The notes under the pieces were generated by a model, which saw nothing but the letters and a program-made list of their open reading frames with translations, did not search any database and had not been told where the DNA came from. Both the position numbers and the translations under genes were made by a program. This document shows, piece by piece, positions 55,148 through 63,934 of a stretch of 64,000 nucleotides of DNA; the stretch's first letter is position 1, and each line of letters begins with the position of its first letter. Origin of the DNA: an uncultured Erythrobacter sp. (lineage in GTDB: Bacteria; Pseudomonadota; Alphaproteobacteria; Sphingomonadales; Sphingomonadaceae); assembly GCA_947501215.1 (NCBI GenBank), contig CANMUS010000007.1, forward strand, positions 59,344 through 123,343. Direction: 5' to 3'.

Positions 55148-56194
55148 ATGAAACGTACCAGCAGATTGCTGGGTGCGGTGAGCATAGTACCGCTCATCGC
55201 TCTCGGCGCCTCCCCGGCCCTGGCCGCGGGGACCGATGCCGGCACGACCATTCAGAACACCGTTTCGGTGTCCTATCAGGTCGGCGGCGTCACGCAGAAT
55301 GACCAGGAAGCGACCGACGAGTTCGTCGTCGACCGCAAGATCGACCTGACGGTCGCCGAAGTCGGCGGCACGCAGACGGTCGTGTCACCCGGCTCGACGC
55401 AGCAGATCACCACCTTCCAGGTGACCAACCTGTCGAACGACACGGCCGATTTCGGTCTGACTGTCGATCAACAGGGGGGCGGCGCCGGCGCATTCGGCGG
55501 GACCGACAATTTCGATACGACAAACACCCTGATCTACGTCGATACCGACGGTGACGGCGATTGGACGGACGAAGTTGCCGTCACCTATATCGACGAACTT
55601 GCACCCGATGAGACCCGCACCATCTTCGTCGTGTCGGACGTTCCGATCGATCAGGTTACCGGCGACGTCGCGACCGTGATCCTCACGGCAACGGCGTATG
55701 CTGGCGGGACCGCAGGATCGCAGGGCGCGTTGCTCGCCACTTCGGCGACCAACACCGTCGATGCGGTCGATACGGTGCTGGCCGATGGCGCTGGCGAAAC
55801 CGACGCGCAATACGATGGCGCATTCTCGGCAGCGGACGATTATGTCGTGTCGGCAGCAGCGCTGACCGTGACCAAGATCAGCTCGGTGATCGAGGATCCG
55901 GTGAGCGGGACGACCAATCCCAAGGCAATCCCCGGTGCGACCATCCAGTACTGCATCTCGGTAACCAACGCAGCTGGCAGTGCGACTGCCACCGGCGTGA
56001 ACGTAACCGACGATGTGCCGACTGGCCTCACCTACACGGACGCCAACTTCCCGGTCAGCACGAACAGCACCAGCTGCGACGTTGCGGGCGCTACGGGCAC
56101 TGGATCCTATGCGGATCCGACAGTGTCCGGTACGCTCGATGACATCGCAGCGGGCGAGACCCGCACATTGATCTTCCAGGCCATCATCGACTGA
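55148..56194 (+). CDS. DUF11-type repeat surface protein C, paralogue of A
   Basis: A 348-residue exported protein: signal peptide MKRTSRLLGAVSIVPLIALG, then the same motif AGTTIQNTVSVSYQVGG as protein A. Two Ig-like units follow: TTFQVTNLSNDTADFGLTVD with the acidic loop VDTDGDGDWTDEV, then AIPGATIQYCISVTNAAGSA, TDDVPTGLTYTDANFPVS and two Cys that could pair. It ends RTLIFQAIID. It is separated from B by 71 bases and from D by 13. Confidence 0.8.
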   Translation: MKRTSRLLGAVSIVPLIALGASPALAAGTDAGTTIQNTVSVSYQVGGVTQNDQEATDEFVVDRKIDLTVAEVGGTQTVVSPGSTQQITTFQVTNLSNDTADFGLTVDQQGGGAGAFGGTDNFDTTNTLIYVDTDGDGDWTDEVAVTYIDELAPDETRTIFVVSDVPIDQVTGDVATVILTATAYAGGTAGSQGALLATSATNTVDAVDTVLADGAGETDAQYDGAFSAADDYVVSAAALTVTKISSVIEDPVSGTTNPKAIPGATIQYCISVTNAAGSATATGVNVTDDVPTGLTYTDANFPVSTNSTSCDVAGATGTGSYADPTVSGTLDDIAAGETRTLIFQAIID

Positions 56195-56207
56195 CGGCTT
56201 CTGGATC

Positions 56208-59200
56208 ATGGTCATCGACCTGAACCTCTCGCGAAAGGCAGTGGCATTCCTCGGAATGCTGCTGCTTTTCGTGCTGGTTCCGGCCTATGCCCAGACTGCC
56301 GACGCAGTCCGTGTAATTACCAATATCGCCGAAGCCAGCTGGCGCAGCGGCGATCTTCCGGGCGCGACGACTTCCAACGAAGTTGCTCTGGAAATCGACG
56401 ATACCCCGGTGACAATCGGCACATTCGTGCCTTCGCCCACCGGAGGCGTGCAGTACCCGTTATCTCCGTCGCTATGCGGCGGAGCGCCGATCGACATGTC
56501 GTTCATGACCGGCGGTGCGGCGACGGCCGAGCCGGTTGCGCTCGAAGCCACTAATGAAATTCGCATCGGTCAGACGCTGTTTTTCAGCATCAACGCCCGG
56601 AGAGCCAATCGCGACACCTCCGCCATCGATTCCATCGAGGTTGTGATCTCCGCCCAGTCCGGCGACGAAGAGCGGCTGACGATCTTCGAAACCGGCGAGA
56701 ACACAGGCGAGTTCGTCGGTGCAATTCCCACGACATTCGTTCCACCAGCGCCGGTCCAGGGCGATTGCGCACTCTCGCTTCGCTCCGGCGACGATATCAC
56801 GATTTCGTACCCCGGTCCGACCGGCGATCCGATCGTCTCGACAATGGTCGCTGCCATATCGAACCCGTTTGGTTATGTTTTCGACAGCCAAGACGGAAAT
56901 TTGGTGAATGGGGCGCGTGTGACGATCATCGACACCGCGACCGGCCAGCCAGCGACCGTTTACGCCGACGATGGCGTGTCGCCTTGGCCCTCGACTGTGG
57001 TCAGCGGCAGCACGATTCCCCTGGCCGATGACGGCGCCTTCCCGCTGGCGCCAGGTGAGTACCGCTTCCCGGTGCTCGCGGCCGGAACCTATAGCCTGCT
57101 GGTTCAGCCGCCTGCGCCCTACACCGCTCCGTCGGAGGCGACACCGGCGGAACTCGCGCCCTTCAATCGTCCCGATGGCGAAAGCTACATCATCACCGAC
57201 GGCTCTTATTCGAACGCCTTTACCCTGGCCGACGGGGGCCCGGTAGAGTTCGATATCCCGCTTGATCGTCCGCTGGTTACACTCGACATCACTAAGACCG
57301 CGTCGCGCCAGATTGCCGCGCCGGGAGATGTCGTGTTTTATGTCGTCACGGTCTCCAATCCGGATACGATCGGCGCAAAACGCGATGTGGTCGTTACCGA
57401 TACACCCTCCCCCTGGTTGCGCCTGCGCCGTGACAGTATCCGCATCGATGGCGAAGAGGCTGATGATCGGGTCACCGTCAGCCCGGACGGTCGCGAACTC
57501 GAGATCGCGTTCGGTGACATTCCTGCCGGAGAGAGCCGCCGCGCAACATATGCCATGACCATCCGCGCCGATGCGCCTCCCGGTGTGATCGAAAACCGGG
57601 CAGACATCATCGACAGTCGCGGAGACGTAACCACGGCCACGGCCAGCCTGCGGGTGGAACGCGACATCATTGCCGATCGCATGACGCTGATCGGACGGAT
57701 CACCGAAGGCGACTGCCTGCTACAGGATGGCCGCCGCGGGATCCCGGGCGTGCGCGTCATGCTCGAGGACGGCAGCTTCGCCATTACCGACCGCGACGGC
57801 CGCTATCACTTCGAGGGGCTGATGCCCGGCACGCATGTGGTCCAGGCGCAAGAGCAGACCCTTCCCGAGGGCGGCGAATTTGTAGACTGCAGCCGCTCGA
57901 CGGCCAATGCGGGGGCGACGAACTCGCGCTTCGTGCGTGGCCAGGGCGGCAGCCTCGTAGTCGCGGATTTCCATGCGACACTGCCTGCGGAATGGGCTCC
58001 GCCCTCCCCCGAAGGCGACGAGGCCCCGCTCGAGGATGCTGCTGCGGCCGGTGCCGACATTGATTGGGCTGCTGTCGGTGACGGCCCGACCGAATTCCTT
58101 TTCCCGGAAGTCGGCCACAACCCGCGCGCTCCTGCGGTTCGTGTGGCAATCCGCCATGAGGTCGGCGAGAAGGTCGAGCTGTCAGCCAATGGAGAGCGCG
58201 TCGATCCGCTGGCTTTCGATGGCGTGAAGAAGCCTGCCGATGGCAATTATGCGGTGAGCGTCTGGCGCGGCGTTGCCCTGAAATCCGAGCTCACTAGCCT
58301 GACTGCGCGTGTCCTGTCGGCGAACGGCGAAGAAATTGCCGCGCTGGAGCGTAGCGTCAATTTCGCCGCCGCCCCCGCCAAGGCCGAACTCATCGACGCT
58401 CGCTCGCGGCTGGTAGCCGACGGCGAAAACAAGCCGGTGATCGCGGTGCGTATCACCGACCGTAAGGGCCGCCCGGTTCGCAGCGGCGTCAGCGGCAGCG
58501 TTGCCATCAATGCGCCCTACGAGAGCGCGCAGGCGATCGAAGCAATGCAGCTGCGCCAGCTGACCGGCCTTGGCGGCGCATCGCCGACCTGGACGGTCGA
58601 AGGCGATGACGGCGTAGCCTTGATCGAACTGGCGTCGACGATGGTTAGCGGCCCCCTGCATCTGCAGTTCAGCTTTACCGACCGCCAGATCACGCGCACT
58701 CAGGAAATCGAAGGCTGGATGGTGCCGGGCGACCAGCCCTGGACGGTCGTCGGCCTGGCCGAAGGCTCCGCCGGCGCGCGTACCGTGGCGGACAACATGC
58801 AGCGCACCGGCCGCTTCGACAGCGATCTTGGCGACAAGGCCCGCGTTGCACTGTACGCCAAGGGCCGCGTGCTCGGTAAGTTCCTCGTCACCGCCGCCTA
58901 TGACAGCGCCAAGCAGCGCGAAGAGCAGCGCCTTGAAGGCACGATCGATCCCAACGCCTATTACACCGTATATGGCGATGGCTCCACGCGCCGCTTCGAT
59001 GCCGCCAGCCGCGGCAAGCTGTACGTCCGCGTCGAGACCGAGACCTTCTACGCAATCTACGGCGACTTCCGCACGGGCTTCGACCAGACCGACCTCGCCC
59101 GTTACGATCGCGCCGCGACCGGCGTGAAAGCGGAAGGCCGGTTCGGAAAGCTGCACGTCCAGGGCTTTGCAGCCGAAACCGAAACCCGCTTCCGCCGTGA

Positions 59201-61253
59201 CGAGATCCAGGGCAACGGTCTGTCGGGCCCCTATCGTCTGTCCAGCCGCGCGATCGTCATCAATTCGGAACGCGTCGCCATCGAAACGCGCGACCGCTTC
59301 CGTTCTGAAGTCATCGTCGAACGCCGCGAACTCGAGCGCTTCGTCGATTATGACATCGACATCCTGTCGGGCACGATCACCTTTACCCAGCCGGTCCTGA
59401 GCCGCGATTTCGATCTCAACCCGCAGTTCATCGTCATAGATTACGAGATCGACCAGCTGACCTCGTCGGGCGAACTCAACGCCGGCGTTCGCGCCGATGT
59501 TACCGTGGCAGACGGCAACCTGCGCATCGGCACTAGCGCGATTACCGACAAGGGCGATGGCCCGCGCACCGAAATCGTCGCCGCAGATGTGCGCGCACGG
59601 ATCGGCGCAGCAACGGAAGTTCGCGCCGAAATCGGGGCGAGCCGTAGCGACGGCGTAACCAAGGCTGCCTGGCAGGTCGAGGCTGAACATCACACCGGCA
59701 AGGCCGACGTCCTGGCCTATGCCCGCAGCATCGAGGAAGGTTACGGCGTCGAACAGCAGAACGCCGTCGAGCGTGGGCGCACCAAAGTGGGTGTCGATGC
59801 ACGCTATTCGATCACCGAGGATCTCAGCGTGACCGGCAGTGCCTGGCGCGACGACAGCCTGACCGACGCAGCACGCCGCAATGCGGTTCAGGTACAGGCG
59901 GCCTGGCGTTCGCAAGCAACCGACCTGCGCCTCGGCATCGCCCATTTCTCCGACCGGTTCCAGGACGGCACGACCGGTTCGTCGACCGTGCTCGAAGCTG
60001 GTGCCAGCCAGCGCTTACTCGACAACCGGCTGGAATTGAACGCCAGCACCGGCATCGCGCTGGAGAACACGGACTCCATCGATCTTCCGACCCGCCACCG
60101 CTTCGGCGCGCGCTATGCCGTGACGAATGCCATTCGCCTGATCGGTAGTTACGAGATTGCCGAGGGCGAAGCGATCGACGCGCGCACCGTGCAGGGCGGC
60201 ATCGAGCTTGCTCCGTGGACCGGCGCACGCGTTACCGGCACATTGGGCCAGCAGACGATCTCCGAATACGGCCCGCGCTCTTTCGCTGCCTTCGGTCTGG
60301 CGCAGAGCCTGCCTGTGACCAGCAATCTCACGGTCGACTTCACCGTCGATGGAAACCGGCAGATCGGCGGCGTCGATCCGAGCAAGGTGATCAACCCGCT
60401 TCACCCCGTCGCTAGCGGCGGTCATCTCGACCAGGACGGTCAGCTGTTCGAGGACTTTGTCGCCGTCACCGCCGGCGCAACCTGGCGCAAGGATCGCTGG
60501 GCTGCCAACTTCCGAGGCGAGTATCGCGATGGCGAACAGGCCGATCGCAAAGGCGTAACTTTCGGCGCTATCCGCCAGCTCGGTGAAGGCAGTGTAGTTG
60601 GCTCCGGCTTTACCTGGACCAATGCCGAAGACGATTTCGGTGCGATGAGCGAGATCATGGACGGCGCCATCGCGATCGCCCACCGCCCGGACGAATCGCC
60701 TTTCGCTTTCCTCGCCAAGCTCGAATATCGCAGCGACGAAGTTCGCGGCGCCGTCGCAGGCGAGACCGGGCCTGCCGGACGCACGGCCCTGACTGTGGAT
60801 GGCGAGGCCAAATCGCGCCGTCTCATCGGCAGCCTCTCGACGAATTGGTCGCCGCGCGGCTACGACGAAGACGATGGCGGACTTTTCCAGCGCACCGAAA
60901 TCGGCGTGTTCGTCGGCACGCGATACAATTTCGACAGCTTCGAAGGCTACGACGCGTCGGGCTGGACGCTGCTTGGCGGACTGGATGCCCGCATCGGCAT
61001 CGGCGATCGCTTCGAAGTCGGCGGGCGCGCGACTGTGCGCAGCGGCCTCAATGATGGCTACACCAGCTTCGCATTCGGCCCGGAAATCGGCTTCGTTCCG
61101 GCGGACGACATGCTACTGAGCGTCGGCTACAACGTGTCCGGCTTCCGCGACGATGACTTCAGCGCCGCGCGCAACACCGACGAGGGCCTTTACGCCAGCT
61201 TCCGCCTGAAGTTCGATGCCGACAGCTTCAGCTTTCTGGGTTTGGGCCGATGA
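56208..61253 (+). CDS. Large modular DUF11/Ig-like protein with C-terminal outer-membrane barrel D
   Basis: A 1681-residue exported protein. The N-terminus has the family motif VRVITNIAEASWRSG. Around residue 222 is a carboxypeptidase-regulatory-like unit (NLVNGARVTIIDTATGQPAT), residues 356 to 480 are a DUF11 repeat (DVVFYVVTVSNPDTIGAKRD), and 497 to 560 an SdrD-B-like unit (GIPGVRVMLEDGSFAITDRD). Ig-like stretches follow to about 830. From about 880, amphipathic strands rich in Tyr and Arg (KARVALYAKGRVLGKFLVTA, LYVRVETETFYAIYGDF) continue to the end, GLYASFRLKFDADSF, which looks like an outer-membrane beta-barrel. It probably anchors or exports the smaller proteins. Confidence 0.78.
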   Translation: MVIDLNLSRKAVAFLGMLLLFVLVPAYAQTADAVRVITNIAEASWRSGDLPGATTSNEVALEIDDTPVTIGTFVPSPTGGVQYPLSPSLCGGAPIDMSFMTGGAATAEPVALEATNEIRIGQTLFFSINARRANRDTSAIDSIEVVISAQSGDEERLTIFETGENTGEFVGAIPTTFVPPAPVQGDCALSLRSGDDITISYPGPTGDPIVSTMVAAISNPFGYVFDSQDGNLVNGARVTIIDTATGQPATVYADDGVSPWPSTVVSGSTIPLADDGAFPLAPGEYRFPVLAAGTYSLLVQPPAPYTAPSEATPAELAPFNRPDGESYIITDGSYSNAFTLADGGPVEFDIPLDRPLVTLDITKTASRQIAAPGDVVFYVVTVSNPDTIGAKRDVVVTDTPSPWLRLRRDSIRIDGEEADDRVTVSPDGRELEIAFGDIPAGESRRATYAMTIRADAPPGVIENRADIIDSRGDVTTATASLRVERDIIADRMTLIGRITEGDCLLQDGRRGIPGVRVMLEDGSFAITDRDGRYHFEGLMPGTHVVQAQEQTLPEGGEFVDCSRSTANAGATNSRFVRGQGGSLVVADFHATLPAEWAPPSPEGDEAPLEDAAAAGADIDWAAVGDGPTEFLFPEVGHNPRAPAVRVAIRHEVGEKVELSANGERVDPLAFDGVKKPADGNYAVSVWRGVALKSELTSLTARVLSANGEEIAALERSVNFAAAPAKAELIDARSRLVADGENKPVIAVRITDRKGRPVRSGVSGSVAINAPYESAQAIEAMQLRQLTGLGGASPTWTVEGDDGVALIELASTMVSGPLHLQFSFTDRQITRTQEIEGWMVPGDQPWTVVGLAEGSAGARTVADNMQRTGRFDSDLGDKARVALYAKGRVLGKFLVTAAYDSAKQREEQRLEGTIDPNAYYTVYGDGSTRRFDAASRGKLYVRVETETFYAIYGDFRTGFDQTDLARYDRAATGVKAEGRFGKLHVQGFAAETETRFRRDEIQGNGLSGPYRLSSRAIVINSERVAIETRDRFRSEVIVERRELERFVDYDIDILSGTITFTQPVLSRDFDLNPQFIVIDYEIDQLTSSGELNAGVRADVTVADGNLRIGTSAITDKGDGPRTEIVAADVRARIGAATEVRAEIGASRSDGVTKAAWQVEAEHHTGKADVLAYARSIEEGYGVEQQNAVERGRTKVGVDARYSITEDLSVTGSAWRDDSLTDAARRNAVQVQAAWRSQATDLRLGIAHFSDRFQDGTTGSSTVLEAGASQRLLDNRLELNASTGIALENTDSIDLPTRHRFGARYAVTNAIRLIGSYEIAEGEAIDARTVQGGIELAPWTGARVTGTLGQQTISEYGPRSFAAFGLAQSLPVTSNLTVDFTVDGNRQIGGVDPSKVINPLHPVASGGHLDQDGQLFEDFVAVTAGATWRKDRWAANFRGEYRDGEQADRKGVTFGAIRQLGEGSVVGSGFTWTNAEDDFGAMSEIMDGAIAIAHRPDESPFAFLAKLEYRSDEVRGAVAGETGPAGRTALTVDGEAKSRRLIGSLSTNWSPRGYDEDDGGLFQRTEIGVFVGTRYNFDSFEGYDASGWTLLGGLDARIGIGDRFEVGGRATVRSGLNDGYTSFAFGPEIGFVPADDMLLSVGYNVSGFRDDDFSAARNTDEGLYASFRLKFDADSFSFLGLGR

Positions 61254-62854
61254 ATATTCTCTCGATGATCAGTTGCAAACCAGCCAGGCGTTGCGCTGCA
61301 CTGACGGACAAAGTGCGCAGTGGGGCCAGATACTGCATCGCACTGTTGGTTCTCGGCCTTGCGATGATGCTGAACGCTACCCCGGTGGCGGCTCAGGTTT
61401 CCTCTACATTTTCCAATACGACGAATGGTACGATCAACGGAACGACCGCTTGCACCAATCCTCTCATTCGCAATTTCACTGTGACGTCGACTGGAAGCGT
61501 CGCAGATATCAATATCGGCATTCTCGCTATACATAGTTGGCGTGGCGACCTGCAGTTCACTCTACAATCTCCCCTCGGAACCCGCGTGCGCCTCACAAAT
61601 GGCGACACCAACAACGTCAGAGGGGGCAATTTCAATGTCCTGCTCGACGATGCGGCCACGCAGCTGGTCAACAGCGACAGTTCGACGGGCAATCATTCGA
61701 CCTCTGCGCCGCCTTACCAAAACACATTTCGTCCCAGGGCAGCCCTCTCGGCGTTCAATGGCCAGAGCGCGGCGGGCACCTGGCGCCTGGAAATCTGCGA
61801 TCTCTTCCCGACTGCGGACGACGGAACATTCGTGCGGTCGGATCTCTATGTGACCGTGGTTCGTGCGGCGGGGGTCGCACCGGCGCTCACCTGCCCAAAC
61901 CAATCGATCGTGTTCGATTGGGACGCCGTTGCCTGGACGGCGGGCTCGACGAACAACACCTATGCGCTCGGAACACTCGGAAATATCGGGTTCAACGTGA
62001 CGACCGACGGAGCGTGGCTTAATAACGCGACATTCGGCGGACAATCGCCAGTGCGGCAAAACGGGTTCACCGGGGGTATATCCCCAACTCAATTCTCGCT
62101 CGGGCAGGTGGCAGACCAGCCCTCCAGGGCTGGGCGCGCCGTCACGACCATCACCTTGCCCGCGATTATGCGTGGTGCGCAATTCACAATATTCGATGTC
62201 GACAGCAACCCGGGGCAGTTTGCGGATCTCGTAACCGTAGAAGGGCGGTATCAAGGGGCAAATGTTGTTCCGACGCTCACAAACGGCAATTCGAACTACG
62301 TGATCGGAAATAGTGCGTATGGTGACGGCGCCTCCGATAGTGATTCCAGCTTCGGGAACGTCGTCGTTACCTTCAGCCAGCCGATCGATAGGATCATCAT
62401 CACGTATGGCAATCATACCGCGGCACCTATTAATCCCGGCCAGCAAGGAATTGCCCTTCATGATATCACTTTCTGCCGCCCTGACACCACTATCGCATTG
62501 AGCAAAACGAGCCGGGTCCTGGGCGACGAAATTCCAGCAGGTTCGACGGAATTCAACATACCCGGGGCGCTAGTCGAATATTGTCTAGAAGCTTCAAACA
62601 CTGGCGATACGCGAGCGACGGTAATCCAGATGAGCGACGTGATTCCTACTGGGATGAGTTATGTACCTGGGTCAATCCGATCGGGTAGCGCTTGTGGTGA
62701 TGCTACCGTGGTTGAGGACGATGACAACGCTGGCCCGGATGAAGCCGATCCAGCTGGAGCGCACTATCTCGGCTCTGGCGAGATTCGTGCTTCGCAAACG
62801 GCTTTAGACGCTGGCGACACCGTCGCCTTTCTTTTCCAAGCTGTCATCGACTAA
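61250..62854 (+). CDS. P-proprotein (Homo B) and DUF11 domain protein E
   Basis: A 534-residue protein coupled to gene D by ATGA. The N-terminal 49 residues hold a hydrophobic leader (ALLVLGLAMMLNATPVAAQ). Residues about 55 to 210 match the P/Homo B domain (SVADINIGILAIHSWRGDLQ, GTWRLEICDLFPTADDGTFV). A middle unknown region (about 216 to 410) follows, and a DUF11 unit (IPGALVEYCLEASNTGDTRA, DVIPTGMSYVPGSI) ends at VAFLFQAVID. P-domains normally accompany subtilisin-type proteases; none is fused here, so a binding role is more likely. Confidence 0.78.
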   Translation: MNILSMISCKPARRCAALTDKVRSGARYCIALLVLGLAMMLNATPVAAQVSSTFSNTTNGTINGTTACTNPLIRNFTVTSTGSVADINIGILAIHSWRGDLQFTLQSPLGTRVRLTNGDTNNVRGGNFNVLLDDAATQLVNSDSSTGNHSTSAPPYQNTFRPRAALSAFNGQSAAGTWRLEICDLFPTADDGTFVRSDLYVTVVRAAGVAPALTCPNQSIVFDWDAVAWTAGSTNNTYALGTLGNIGFNVTTDGAWLNNATFGGQSPVRQNGFTGGISPTQFSLGQVADQPSRAGRAVTTITLPAIMRGAQFTIFDVDSNPGQFADLVTVEGRYQGANVVPTLTNGNSNYVIGNSAYGDGASDSDSSFGNVVVTFSQPIDRIIITYGNHTAAPINPGQQGIALHDITFCRPDTTIALSKTSRVLGDEIPAGSTEFNIPGALVEYCLEASNTGDTRATVIQMSDVIPTGMSYVPGSIRSGSACGDATVVEDDDNAGPDEADPAGAHYLGSGEIRASQTALDAGDTVAFLFQAVID

Positions 62855-62927
62855 TCAGAACCCAAGATGATTTCGGTAAGGCGTACTGCGGCTATTGCGT
62901 TGTCGTGGTTTCAAGAGTTCGGCTAAG

Positions 62928-62950
62928 CAGGATGATCATTTATCATCCTG
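62928..62950 (+). terminator. Hairpin after the DUF11 operon, possible terminator
   Basis: CAGGATGAT pairs with ATCATCCTG around a five-base loop (9-bp perfect stem). No T-run follows, so termination is not assured. It overlaps the stop codon of the convergent HNH-like gene. Confidence 0.4.
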
Positions 62951-63403
62951 TCCCGGCCATTTCCGACCGCTCTTGATCAAGCTTATGGTAGGCTCACTCA
63001 CGTCAAAAGCTTTCGCAATTGCGCGTCCAGGCACACCATGTTCAAGCAACGTTCTGATCCTCCGCACATCGGTAGGTGAGAGCTTTGACTTATGATCCCC
63101 CTCTTTAGGAACGTGCTGCGCTCTCGGTACGATCTCGAGATTTGAAAGGCGGCAATTCGCTCGATCTCCGTCGAGAAAACGTACGATCTCGTTCGATTTT
63201 CGTTCGCCCAGAAACGCCGACGCCACGAGGTTGTGAACTGAGCGCACACTGGACTTACCTGCCATCGACAAGTTCACTAGGCGATGACCGTGTGGATGCA
63301 GTGTTTGGGCTTTAATCCGTTGGGTTTCTATGCGACGAATTTCAGCGTCGTTGCTGACCTCGTACTGCTCAAAATGAGGAAGAATTTTCCAAACGGTTGT
63401 CAT
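62936..63403 (-). CDS. HNH/NUMOD4-type endonuclease-like protein with altered active site
   Basis: A 155-residue protein. The start (WKILPHFEQYEVSNDAEIRR) is a NUMOD4 motif. The middle (SVHNLVASAFLGERKSNEIV then RFLDGDRANCRLSNLEIV) follows the HNH_3 layout, but the usual His of the V-N-H-x-D-G-x-x-x-N core is Phe in RFLDGD, so catalysis is doubtful. The C-terminus (PGRAIAKAFDVSEPTISLIK) is a helix-turn-helix. Such genes often move as free-standing homing endonucleases. Its stop overlaps a hairpin after the DUF11 operon. Confidence 0.75.
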   Translation of the reverse strand: MTTVWKILPHFEQYEVSNDAEIRRIETQRIKAQTLHPHGHRLVNLSMAGKSSVRSVHNLVASAFLGERKSNEIVRFLDGDRANCRLSNLEIVPRAQHVPKEGDHKSKLSPTDVRRIRTLLEHGVPGRAIAKAFDVSEPTISLIKSGRKWPGQDDK

Positions 63404-63460
63404 CGTTCAATTTCATAGACAACAATTGATCCGAACGACAACATTCGCCGAAGCGCACCC

Positions 63461-63501
63461 ATCGGGTTATGCCTTCTTGAAATCGGGTTATGCCTTCTTG
63501 A
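63461..63501. repeat. Tandem duplication of a 20-base unit
   Basis: ATCGGGTTATGCCTTCTTGA occurs twice (63461-63480 and 63482-63501) with a one-base spacer, a perfect recent-looking duplication in non-coding DNA. Confidence 0.9.
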
Positions 63502-63565
63502 AGCCCTACATTATCGAATGGACACGTTCCCGTCCACGCGGTCTCTGCATCGGGCTTTAGGTTCA

Positions 63566-63709
63566 CTAGGTATCGCGCGAATGTCTTTTACGTCCGCTAA
63601 GAGTCTCAACGATCGCAAAAGCTAGATCGACCGCCGAAAACCACAGCCGAACCAAGCAAAAGAGGGGAATGAGCCATAAAAGGTCCCGATCCTTAATTTG
63701 GTCTCTCAC
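63566..63709 (-). CDS. Possible small membrane protein (47 aa)
   Basis: A GTG-started frame with GAGGA seven bases upstream, encoding a short polar N-terminus, one hydrophobic helix (LLWLIPLFCLVRLWFSAVDL) and a basic end. The helix with positive flanks and good start signal suggest a real membrane miniprotein, but nothing identifies it. Confidence 0.35.
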   Translation of the reverse strand: MRDQIKDRDLLWLIPLFCLVRLWFSAVDLAFAIVETLSGRKRHSRDT

Positions 63710-63934
63710 GCGATCGTCCTCGAACTAGATATGCGGCCACTCAAGTCTTTCCACAACAGCTTGCGCATAGCGAAAGTGGAGACGGATCCTACCTGATTGG
63801 TCTAACATTACAAAGAATGAAACTCGAAGGTGCGGAAATCAACTCTATTTCAGCAATCGGGTCGTTGACTGACAGTCCGCTCTTGGCGCAGCGATAGCTC
63901 GGTGAAAGCGTCGTCAGATGGGTGGAAACGGACG

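Larger units (their letters stand above)
63404..63934. other. Largely non-coding stretch at the right edge
   Basis: Apart from a tandem duplication and a doubtful 47-residue frame at 63566-63709, nothing is recognised. The DNA is AT-richer than the rest, in keeping with accessory DNA. Confidence 0.45.

Noticed and set aside
58182..59945. Leftward 587-codon open frame inside the giant DUF11 protein
   Set aside because: It is antisense to a protein with coherent domains; no start signal or motif.
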